From positions 1 through 34,457 of the forward strand of contig CANQYD010000023.1 of assembly GCA_947627985.1 (NCBI GenBank): a DNA stretch of 34,457 nt, written 5' to 3'. Both the position numbers and the translations under genes were made by a program. Source of the stretch: an uncultured Clostridia bacterium. Its GTDB lineage: Bacteria; Bacillota; Clostridia; Oscillospirales; Ruminococcaceae. The notes beneath the pieces were generated by a model that saw nothing but the letters and a program-made list of their open reading frames with translations, made no database searches and was not told the DNA's origin. Each line of letters starts with the position of its first letter. Positions within the stretch are counted from its first letter, which is position 1. Shown in pieces: positions 31,501-34,457 of the stretch.

Positions 31501-33985
31501 TGCTCCCGGACAGAGCATAAGCGCTGACGGAATTCCTGCGGGAACTCATTATACGGTTACCGAAATCGACGCCGACGCGGACGGCTATGTCACAGAATTC
31601 AGAGACGGCTGTGGCGGCGTTATCCCCGCAAATTCGGCTGCAAGCGTCGAATTCATCAACACAAGGCGCATAGGAAGCCTTACCGTTAAGAATACGGTCG
31701 TAGGCGGAGACGATGTTTTCAGCTATACGGTAAAAATCTTCGGCGATATTATTCCGGGATATTACGGAGATATGTATTTTGAAGCCGACGGCACTGCCTT
31801 GTTCACTCTTTCAAACGGCGAGAGCGTAACGGCGTCGGGTCTGCCAGCAGGAGCGGCATATGAAGTGACGGAAATTGAGGCGAATCAGCGAGGATATGTC
31901 ACCTCGTCGAGCGGAGCCTCGGGAACCGTTGCGGAAGGGCTCGAAGCAACCGCGTCGTTTGTAAATACTCTTCCTGAGCCCTGCATTCTCACCGTCTCCA
32001 AGACGGTCATAGGCGGAAGCGGAAACGAGAGTTTCACGTTCAGTATTTCCCTTCACGATTCTCTGGGCGAGCCTCTTTCGGGAGTGTTCGGCGGGATCGA
32101 GACGGGGCCCGACGGCACGGCTGTGTTCTCACTGTCCGACGGCATGAGCATAAATATTCCTCTGCCGGAGGGCACCGTTTACAGCGTTTCGGAAGACCTT
32201 CTTTCCGCTTCGGGATATATTTCTGAGGTGAGCGGCAATCCTTCGGGAACGGTCACATCGGGCGGCGCATATGCGGCGTTTACAAACACTCTGAGGACCG
32301 GAAGCCTCACCGTATCCGACTGCGTCGGCGGAAACGCGTCCGATCCCGAAAAGACATTTACCTTCACCGTGGCGGCGCCCGTCGTCGGACAGTACGGAGA
32401 CATGCTGTTTGACATGTCGGGGACGGCGACGTTCACCCTGGGACACGGTCAGTCGGCAACGGCGGAAGGTCTGCCCGCGGGTATTACATACACCGTAGCC
32501 GAGGCAGACGCAAATACGGACGGCTACGTCACCGAATGCAACGGGGCGGAGTACACGGTCCCGATTTCCGGAATGATCGCCGAGAATACCGTCTCGGAGG
32601 TTAAGTTCAGAAATATCAAACAGGTCGAGGAAGCCGAGACGGTAGGTTCTCTGACCGTTGTCAACAACATCGTCGGGACCGTGACGGACGAGGAATTCAT
32701 GTTCACCGTTACCGTCGAAGACCCGAGCGGCATTGCGGCGGCAGCGCTTTCGGAGGAAGAAAACTTCCCGGGCGCAAGAAGCATATCAGCAGGTCCCAAC
32801 GGCGAGACAATCATTCGGTTTGCTCTTAAACACGGTGAATCGAAGAGGATCGACGGTCTGCCCGCGGGCACAAGATATACCGTCACCGAAAGCGGCAGCC
32901 TCTATTATCTCGTGTCCTCCGTCAACAGCGAAGGGGTCATACCGAGCGGAGAAAACCGCACGGCGGTCTTTACAAACAGGTGGAACGCGGGAAATCTCAG
33001 CGTTGAAGTTACGGTTGAAGATGAGAACGGCATTATCCGCGCCGACGACAGAGCCGAGTTCGCCTACCGCGTGACCCTCGACGGCATAGGAAGCGGATTT
33101 GCGTACCCGTCTCACATCACCGAGAATTACACCGAGACTGAGATGAGCGCCGACGTGATCATGAGATTTGATGAAAACGGCGTCGCAGAATTCACCCTCA
33201 GAGGCGGTCAAAGAGCCGCGGCGCCCGATCTCCCCGCGGGAATAGGCTACAGGGTGGAGCTTATCTCACGCTCCGACGAACGGCATTACGACAAATCCGA
33301 GAGCGGAACAGTCGGCATAATAACCGCAGGCGAAACCTCGGAAGCAGAGTTTGTCTACTACATCAGAACCGGAAGTCTCAGCGTCGCAAAGAAGCTTCTT
33401 GACCTCTACAACGGCGAAATCAAGGGCGGACATGACTTTGAGTTTGACTTAAGACTTTACGGCTCGGACGGCTTGCCTCTTGACGGCGCATATGCATATG
33501 ACGGATCAAGAAGCGGAACCGCGGCTGATTCGGGGATCATCACCCTGCGCGGAGGCGAAAGCATAACGGTCTACGGTCTGCCGGAGGGCGCCGAGTACAG
33601 CGTCACGGAAAGGCGTGCGGAAGGCTATCCGCTGATATCCGAAGAGAATTCGAGCGGCATAATAACCGCGGGAGAGGATATCAAGGCGGTCTTTACGAAC
33701 CGCATGACCGGATATCCCGCGAGACCTCAGAGACCGGGAGGCGGCGCCGATCCGGGTAAGCCCGATCCCGATAAGCCCGGAGACAGCGATAAGCCGGATA
33801 AGCCGGAAGATAAGGACGATCCCGACGAGCCGGAGGATCAGGGCACTGTCGAAATCGTGGTGCCGACGGAGGGATTGAATACCGAAAATCGGGAAGAGAC
33901 CGAGGAGGTTGACGAGTTTTATCGGGAGATACCGATGCCGCAGAAGAGGAGGGGCTTGAGGCTGCGGAGGGATGGGGAGAGTTGA
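16559..33985 (+). CDS. Giant secreted surface protein with isopeptide-type pilin repeats (about 5,808 aa)
   Basis: Probably an adhesin or fibre-like cell-surface protein. The TTG start at 16559 is chosen because GAAGGAG lies eight bases upstream and the frame then opens with a typical signal peptide: a basic n-region, hydrophobic SVLAACLFLGASVVAA and probable cleavage after VMA (residue 45). The upstream ATG at 16445 lacks a good ribosome-binding site. From about residue 46 to 1450 is an N-terminal ectodomain of unknown fold, with a FlgD-like phrase (YWNGRDQWGRILPVG), SdrD/CnaB-like pieces and one calcium-loop-like DKNADNKLTFND. Next are three DUF5979-like units, about fifteen FctA/Spy0128-like units, two DUF11-like units (about 29869-30690) and nine more DUF5979-like units. 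The end is a Pro/Lys/Asp linker and a hydrophilic, basic tail. There is no LPXTG motif and no terminal membrane helix, and no sortase gene in the window, so the mode of attachment is unknown. It is monocistronic with its own promoter and terminator. Confidence 0.9.
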   Translation: MKKIYVKAVFCRIFKAVRPVRLAQSVLAACLFLGASVVAAQPVMAEGTADLLDSSRDNYYALYKDTTVDSQTVTKELVESGTFDRHMSLWKLMVKNSPTAVNGAKRTADSFGGVTNQLRVKFYAYEGEVAFLGSSSYKNGAMITLPDGKTENLSLSATQGHITSKASYMNGPNGVYKAVTDDDGRSLGTNEATPTTDGYNAFTYEIKQSGVYIVEFYADGASNADVKRSFDVADNTLANNGNEYNQLYAFDVTVCKNTGSEAAPHYNATSGRVWLDALTGQMNSDSGYGMYGYLYTTTRDGYIWRVALNGIQPYTVALYANQRGGIGKGTNASAYHSVHSPIDNYTSFDYYNDMLDKNGNADGLMIYGPDNETTDIDAPDHMFFNYPDKDLPESIVPKEANDDFSATGIEFDGRDPTIEEVVNKDGSLDEEIDNTGTVGVGGYFTVDTKGATSYRIIIDMSNMYARYYHGEDGNNIGSNMHPSSTDHDEEICLSTPWADSNNGEHINFIYYNSDDNSWYNIETQVKDAAGLYDMHPINNGNDMNKVVKYVKLEPNEVTALGLPNNPNGAEEVGGTGFKFKSLGKIMLGNAAVEGQTDRIYWNGRDQWGRILPVGQYFGNTGRGKVYAEAKAGEVHFPISDAEKVPNGLGVWLMNPPDSVLNNVGNSNAYYKTAADLRSKLYYNNREKSLLRDYRTSWQNNKGSGSLLAVWNLPSYNSNNDVGEAYGAGLNRGWFKEQGGHDFNSQFEDVSIEGKPSYSDAEGKNPTKTAGAIKSDGADHGIFDVWTHVISPNSVTLDEPITLYHFANRKIITGFVFLDTPEPGAAQGEYNRMTNDHELEGAIIVAEYGDTYYRDNKTENEGRNSGQTRWVHYEAKTDTDGYYSIPVDLTAFGEDDIVDDEHGQPTYPVTIWVYYNENISGAITHKVTTVNKTAAKYCSPQEYSKFIGQEIHSESVPSVSKQTVNIPKYITDSRGTANVYLKEIYAGQVGYIAEAVDQALTITKKWEPSYLKSSTLEASFTIVGMKEDNRTSIEEYFTKNADTEGKITVTEYNAETKQVEEKPYDQAAYTAKYGCKKDGSKGTTTAENSYMAVQHDPNFPSDETVASIKEKVDAYNAAHQSDPITVQDVLVNGNETIMPGFTEYGDKIIYVVENATVEEARGGIYTNKILPKQTYVLSNDNITVNSGGMIVYRAYENPLGSSSSGEEEATKTKYGIERIGNEWTYTNILNLTNYTLTLFHDKNADNKLTFNDTVLPGKTEGNGIYEPPTETLDGDDPIEEATVTISKMDNGGTTELGQFTHTLSDEALNELFNDSDRIRRFESTHSGLKAKDSSTNEFTEDYKEWAEKEIDVSADDDGVQKWISKNQEFKTDEHGQITFEGLSSGEYSIHVTYKTETDYNTVTVDGANSYVEVTQNELDNNEYIQKVTIGTESNYYSTIGLGFRAEMPLEQIINIYKNLNIEARPTGTLSNDVSLSDSFTVTASAGFSGTTSPAIPADAPKDLAKLTDSLDDNDKDDPVEMTAKVTADDPDKGYDAEFDEKGKNIIFYAPGQYTITVSEKKGDRGYIDYDGDAHEVTVVVANEPDSNGKPKITVKKDGTDLREKQEEIIIDNTLNTGYVTVNKEVVGNSANPDDEFEFTFTVTGAGGVGKFHTLGVYDSDLESGGKFTLKDRQSVTIYDIPVGATVKVEETENTAYKTTIEGEEIRSKTVEIDKTGQIINFKNEHLENDLSITQTVDKSDPMIEEADEKFSYTITIADTDYDFDLEYEIDGVTSTLEFKKGVANLELKKGQTVTIKGLPKGCKYTVAQTSMPVHYKLTKINGENVTVKTITDSLEEDETVTFNNEFEAGDLKIDNTVFGAEGDVNFEYTVELTPPDDGVTLAEEYTVEPGITLKKVKENEYSLTFSIAKAEENKTLTIKNLPTGTKVNITEKVPAGYVITKRNNYENIEISEAPQTAEFVYNVIPTAEVTVKKEFDTTLLTDGEFDFEFTVEQTDPKSGTEVDLKGDLKFEKLSKTKNEGEVTLTGTYDLDYITLFNNKADSVTYKYTVKETDGKLGGVVYDSEEHDVEIKISMIESGELEISTPSEVVLKNKYEPKPTDFTVKVHKTISATSLPQKDNEFTFKVSAEDGTPMPGNTSVIVTVPANEDESAVDGDWKITFDHAGEYTYTVTEEEVSIPGFSGTAPGQTVTVNVEDKDGVLSVKEYTVGTATGKGDECTLTFTNTYSPTPAEFEIKVSKTISDDSEPLTDDYDFGFELSAGGGDNYPEISDNTVTATVAKGAKKSADEAFGKLSFDTAGTYTFTVTETNAGDNFIKAPAQTFTVTVTDMGGRLAVTGVSGGDPSGSGEYSGTTLTFENKYAPKPASLTVKVDNIVALQDRHAPLADGHEYEFSFELSEDAGDPTGAVLPGVLQQLTDKIDKDFTGYAESYKTNASDRTQKIEFDRITFSKAGTYNFAVTEDDILTFTGETHDSTHKEAFITYPSSDRIAVAVTVEDINGQLTVTGITVGGTAQTLNAVDAEAQLRFINVYHADPSHFIFEIDKTVNGTLPDDCFTFDFDVDLIDSLHNHKVNYEGGKNTASISGDEFKTARSAAGYVYVDFNEPGDYTFTVTEHISKNGTDDGSSAFKSTDVRTHTVTVNVVDSVGKMSVASYQVDGGIIVTPSVSEEYLVGNISFTNNYEPKPAALDLNIEKKMSDGSNSLPKSYDFGFEISSAASDGATVGTPELTVTLNAGETSGAGTSRMTFNKAGTYSITVGEDVITEPGFKNHPEDQEIAVTVEDNGGELYVGSVQVGKNVRSGTPEEPIKDQTVTFINTYDPTDAEFELNVHKTVTGNPIPSKKNYGFMFNVAARGDNAGKVSISNSQAAVNATAAQLNAGANASFGRVTFSESGDYILIVTESGTLPEGFKENPKEYALNVHVDDNGGSLAVTKCVTDGKDILKSGSATVDIENIYDPDDVSFVIRLNKTVSGSTALDGDNEYDFTFALSGIRIGGGTAPTAAAQTVENVTESTKNSISPLSFELTFTEAGLYTFNLSETVADKYGTAGNCGFTLPELPAVTVTVVDNGTGSLEIESYRLGSGGNETGSEAVIEAVNFYNPVKVEDFEVFIDKTVVGDELPEGYGEFEFTLSPDPGNPSGADLDGNSVKVTYSDLGARTEGKYTLKDGAKSISKIDFTEAGTYNFTVTENLGYGGFTADRESFALTVNVIDDKGVLKIESCSVSPDNGAKISDNSVTIPFVNEFDAGSTSLNVAVNKTLTGNALPKGHDYAFTFTLYEDGAPVLERTVSAGELTPGTAKEIPLGSITYEAAGKHVYTASETVTETVNGEKITDVNGNNHGFGRTDSYTLEVTVDDKVSGSEQALEVGCEGASGYDTSKNLATLDFTNTYTPEAAEFALGVAKTVSGNALPAGHEYDFAFTLDGDFSDEKTASGITEGNKDSIPDIMFDLPEFTEAGEYKYTVSENVTERFEGNPVAGKSGFAAVDPIDVTVKIVDDGGKLRVDECTVGGVSTGRTDKYPIPITNRYIPDSVSVDDPKTPGGTDNNVVQISKILKTENGTFIDFPEAFAFNATVAEIDGAEKVPEPGTAGWGDDFTPSAVIMTTGGKGGSGSVSVSGLRFSKAGVYKVAVAEDNSPYANSYGSIRKDTHSAEIIYTVSDEGGKLVISDVDYTKTEFVNTFIPNPKTVEMTFDKKLINTMTGGDRLALTEGINDGLYNKFKTLYDGRFSFTMSHDIFDPKDIETDVADSGAVMSSDGKINAVNKMNKVNLGNVIIKREGSYTFVISENQPLESSRAERVGYGRKPITVTFDVTADPKTGELLISEDYMYGEDSYAEKPAFINTYGPIPCTLTVTTRVETDPEGLEFDRTKPFEYEIRVWGEHVVPDKDRDSEGRRTATFRIFYEKPIAQLAALENDGEEDTSVPVKFAETAENSGIYSFTVAGYGDNSFTIEDIPYGKVYYSVTQKLGASDNALGYSFIDVKENYTYKDSAEAVSRTEDLTDAVRDGPQTETGEFFGEFDGTVITYRNLYTVTSESETVPAIEKKMSGERGLIEGEEYGFDVTLEDPEGGALLLGGERTVTAVASADPVTGEVTAEAEIGNITFTKPGVYTVSVREIIPAGELKGVLYDNTLYTVVYTVTDYDPAAGIRDGKLRADRKIYADGEEAESIVFTNAYSASDTGEVIFDISDIVIPSDPNALADDEEYRFTVTDENGLNKDTEALATVYSKDYDSAEGYASGKTSVSLGTFGDPGTYSFTVSEIPGNTLGMIYDQNVHTVTVEVRDNLKGGLEYEVYADGILNGSAEFVNRYMTGSVTVTNTLTGTGIDATLPFEYKVTVTGADSLPGIYNCEVGSSGGISPYSFGGIINPRSTSSSGKLSNGGTVELKHNGKFTISGIPEGAMVKIGQLPMEGYTTSVNVEERYDFSATVSGSEELRAEYLNRHYTEYGRIDGFVSKSQTYPGDGESVRVGDTLSYSIDWRNPKLRDSVVIIKDTLSEGVDLIKASDGYEYDPAARTVTWKINAKGLEAGSVDLSVKVNEQAPKIGSINNASHAEIYDDTVSDPEEDEPSAEDDSEEIINPVVALGLVKNESLDGGEPVESLKVRAGDIITYNLTATVSGPGAENLTIADVIPKGLEYVGSSDKNAVYDPVTGTVRWTFADTVEPGEITVSYSVKVPEVSAPAGWSSCGYVYEGHEAAPASVGEDYPWISSNYVEALPVSDLTVKKTVHSDDGIIPAGIKFRFTVEITDENGMPASGLICEKDGVRSSVPGGRLLVNLGDGESVTLCDVPAGSAYTVFEEPVANYSPDPGNVYGGILKNVDTDVGIVNNYEKLGSITVTKTVKGTDDDMLRRFGFTITLSDTSINGTYGDLEFIGGTAQFSLANGEEATAALLPAGIEYTVYENAGDAEDFTVTDSGNTIGKVPENGEATVAFINERKPVESGGLTVKNTVIGGSRAFSFEVRVYGDQPISGQYGDMVFDGAGTAVFTLAPGQSISADGIPAGTHYTVTEIDADADGYVTEFRDGCGGVIPANSAASVEFINTRRIGSLTVKNTVVGGDDVFSYTVKIFGDIIPGYYGDMYFEADGTALFTLSNGESVTASGLPAGAAYEVTEIEANQRGYVTSSSGASGTVAEGLEATASFVNTLPEPCILTVSKTVIGGSGNESFTFSISLHDSLGEPLSGVFGGIETGPDGTAVFSLSDGMSINIPLPEGTVYSVSEDLLSASGYISEVSGNPSGTVTSGGAYAAFTNTLRTGSLTVSDCVGGNASDPEKTFTFTVAAPVVGQYGDMLFDMSGTATFTLGHGQSATAEGLPAGITYTVAEADANTDGYVTECNGAEYTVPISGMIAENTVSEVKFRNIKQVEEAETVGSLTVVNNIVGTVTDEEFMFTVTVEDPSGIAAAALSEEENFPGARSISAGPNGETIIRFALKHGESKRIDGLPAGTRYTVTESGSLYYLVSSVNSEGVIPSGENRTAVFTNRWNAGNLSVEVTVEDENGIIRADDRAEFAYRVTLDGIGSGFAYPSHITENYTETEMSADVIMRFDENGVAEFTLRGGQRAAAPDLPAGIGYRVELISRSDERHYDKSESGTVGIITAGETSEAEFVYYIRTGSLSVAKKLLDLYNGEIKGGHDFEFDLRLYGSDGLPLDGAYAYDGSRSGTAADSGIITLRGGESITVYGLPEGAEYSVTERRAEGYPLISEENSSGIITAGEDIKAVFTNRMTGYPARPQRPGGGADPGKPDPDKPGDSDKPDKPEDKDDPDEPEDQGTVEIVVPTEGLNTENREETEEVDEFYREIPMPQKRRGLRLRRDGES
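22448..29467 (+). repeat. Coding repeat array: about 15 FctA/Spy0128-like domains of roughly 130-170 aa
   Basis: Unit borders recur as F-x-N-x-Y followed by xPxxxxFxVxVxKTVxG. Approximate starts are 22448, 22838, 23231, 23633, 24143, 24593, 25004, 25415, 25844, 26282, 26714, 27125, 27584, 28631 and 29069; one DUF5979-like unit (28073-28630) interrupts. In thirteen units the lysine after the first strand, the glutamate of a YTFTVTE-type strand and the terminal asparagine are all present, the triad known to form Lys-Asn isopeptide bonds in Spy0128. The units at 23633 (DNIVALQ) and 29069 (DISDIVI) have no lysine at that position. Family assignment is from motif memory, not a search. Confidence 0.75.
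30695..33709 (+). repeat. Coding repeat array: nine DUF5979-like domains of about 105-125 aa
   Basis: Each unit begins near GSLTVKNTVxGG, has a central G(L/I)PAGxxYxVxE and ends AxFxNT. Starts lie at about 30695, 31028, 31352, 31670, 31976, 32300, 32642, 32984 and 33365. The third to sixth are the most alike (QYGDMxFD and GYVT blocks), which suggests recent duplication. Similar single units occur earlier at about 21400, 21731, 22097, 28073 and 29468. Confidence 0.7.
33710..33985 (+). other. C-terminal linker and tail of the giant protein
   Basis: These 91 codons encode a Pro/Asp/Lys-rich spacer of the kind usually placed across the cell wall (repeated DKP and PED), then VEIVVPTEG, an acidic stretch and the basic end PQKRRGLRLRRDGES. 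The spacer-then-basic-tail order resembles a sortase signal, but the hydrophobic segment between them is absent and no other frame restores one. Confidence 0.7.
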
Positions 33986-33999
33986 GATTATGATAAATG

Positions 34000-34033
34000 C
34001 CAACGGCGGATTCGGGTCTGCCGTTGGTTTTTT
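34000..34033 (+). terminator. Rho-independent terminator of the giant gene
   Basis: CCAACGGC (34000-34007) pairs perfectly with GCCGTTGG (34020-34027), followed directly by six T. It is 14 bases after the stop codon. Confidence 0.92.
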
Positions 34034-34069
34034 ATGGGCGGGGCGGGGAGGAGAGAAGGGGTGGGAGCT

Positions 34070-34155
34070 GGGGCGAAGCCCCCGGCGCCGAAGGCGCCGG
34101 CTGCCACAGCGAAGCTGTGCCAGAAGCCGTGCGAAGCACGGCTTGGGCTTCGCCC
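34070..34155. repeat. Cloverleaf-like multi-hairpin repeat, copy C
   Basis: Left arm GGGGCGAAGCCCCC (34070-34083), hairpins at 34084-34098 (GGCGCCGAAGGCGCC), 34101-34123 (10-bp stem with one mismatch, GAA loop) and 34124-34144 (AAGCCGTGC-GAA-GCACGGCTT), right arm GGGCTTCGCCC (34145-34155). It shares hairpin 1 with copy A, while hairpin 3 differs completely. Confidence 0.85.
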
Positions 34156-34163
34156 ATACCTTC

Positions 34164-34290
34164 AGCTCCTATCAAGGCTAAGTGGGTTGCGCCAGCCCGG
34201 CGGCAGGGCTGGGTACTTCTGCCAGGGAAAGGTAGGAGCAGAAGGCTTGGGCACGGGGCTTGGTGCCGCTACCGTGCTTTGATAGGAGTT
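34164..34290. repeat. X module, copy 2: about 127 bp with terminal inverted repeats
   Basis: It starts AGCTCCTATCAAGG (34164) and ends CTTTGATAGGAGTT (34290), reverse complements with two mismatches. It occupies the same place after a cloverleaf as the module at 9615-9743 and shares blocks with it. Confidence 0.7.
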
Positions 34291-34345
34291 GCGGGTGGAA
34301 GATAAGAATCTGACCTCTGACTTCTACCCTCTGTCCTCTATGCGA
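34291..34345. repeat. Heptad segment between X module and cloverleaf copy D
   Basis: GGGTGGAAGATAAGAATC leads into TCTGACC, TCTGACT, TCTACCC, TCTGTCC, TCTA heptads. The same order and nearly the same sequence occur at about 9450-9500, tying the heptad family to the cloverleaf element. Confidence 0.8.
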
Positions 34346-34358
34346 CCAACGGGAGCGC

Positions 34359-34457
34359 GGGGGCGAAGCCCCCGGCGCCGAAGGCGCCGGCTGCCACAGC
34401 GAAGCTGTGGCAGAAGCCGTGCGAAGCACGGCTTGGGCTTCGCCCATACCCCCTGCT
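34359..34457. repeat. Cloverleaf-like repeat, copy D, and start of a further X module
   Basis: Left arm GGGGGCGAAGCCCCC (34359-34373), hairpins at 34374-34388, 34391-34413 (perfect where copy C has a mismatch) and 34414-34434, right arm 34435-34445. The last bases (ATACCCCCTGCT) match the junction to an X module, so the tandem array continues past the window. Confidence 0.85.

Noticed and set aside
33840-33985. Frameshift hiding an LPXTG/membrane anchor at the end of the giant gene
   Set aside because: The other plus-strand frames here contain stops or hydrophilic sequence and do not encode a hydrophobic segment.

Overview
The window looks like a chromosomal segment of a Gram-positive anaerobe of the class Clostridia, probably a gut or rumen Oscillospiraceae/Ruminococcaceae-type organism. 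The grounds are strong AGGAGG-type ribosome-binding sites, sigma-A promoters with 17-bp spacers, a LytTR/GHKL two-component pair, a lipoprotein GH10 xylanase and a giant surface protein made of pilin-type isopeptide domains. This placement is inferred from gene content only; no rRNA or taxonomic marker is present.

Left half (1-9330, all minus strand). The edge holds the first codons of an unknown gene. Next come an amidohydrolase - NUDIX - nucleotidyltransferase operon (274-2194), a 970-bp intergenic stretch packed with perfect hairpins (2195-3168), a secreted GH10 xylanase lipoprotein (3169-4518), and a two-gene operon of an ABC-F ATPase followed directly by an SbcC-like zinc-hook ATPase (4642-9330).

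Middle (9331-12480). A repeat island (9405-9830) separates the minus-strand half from the plus-strand half. A strong promoter then drives a LytTR response regulator and a soluble GHKL histidine kinase. A HicAB toxin-antitoxin pair on the opposite strand follows; its promoter carries a palindromic operator exactly between -35 and -10. An 11-bp direct repeat with 21-bp phasing lies just upstream of the next operon and is a candidate LytTR operator.

Right half (12480-33985, plus strand). Two overlapping genes encode a probable heterodimeric ABC exporter and end at a rho-independent terminator. The rest is one 17.4-kb gene for a secreted protein of about 5,808 residues. It starts at TTG, is driven from a promoter with phased A-tracts, has a long leader containing a G10 tract, and is built from about 30 beta-sandwich repeats. 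Most of the FctA/Spy0128-like units keep the Lys-Glu-Asn positions for intramolecular isopeptide bonds. No LPXTG signal or C-terminal membrane segment is visible.

Repeats are the most unusual aspect. (i) A modular tandem element (9405-9830 and 34070-end) contains cloverleaf-like multi-hairpin units whose stems differ between copies while pairing is kept. (ii) A 7-bp-period TCTGACY repeat lies at gene 3' ends and supplies the stop codon of at least three genes and touches that of a fourth. (iii) A set of hairpins has a constant CCGGCGG apex and variable stems.
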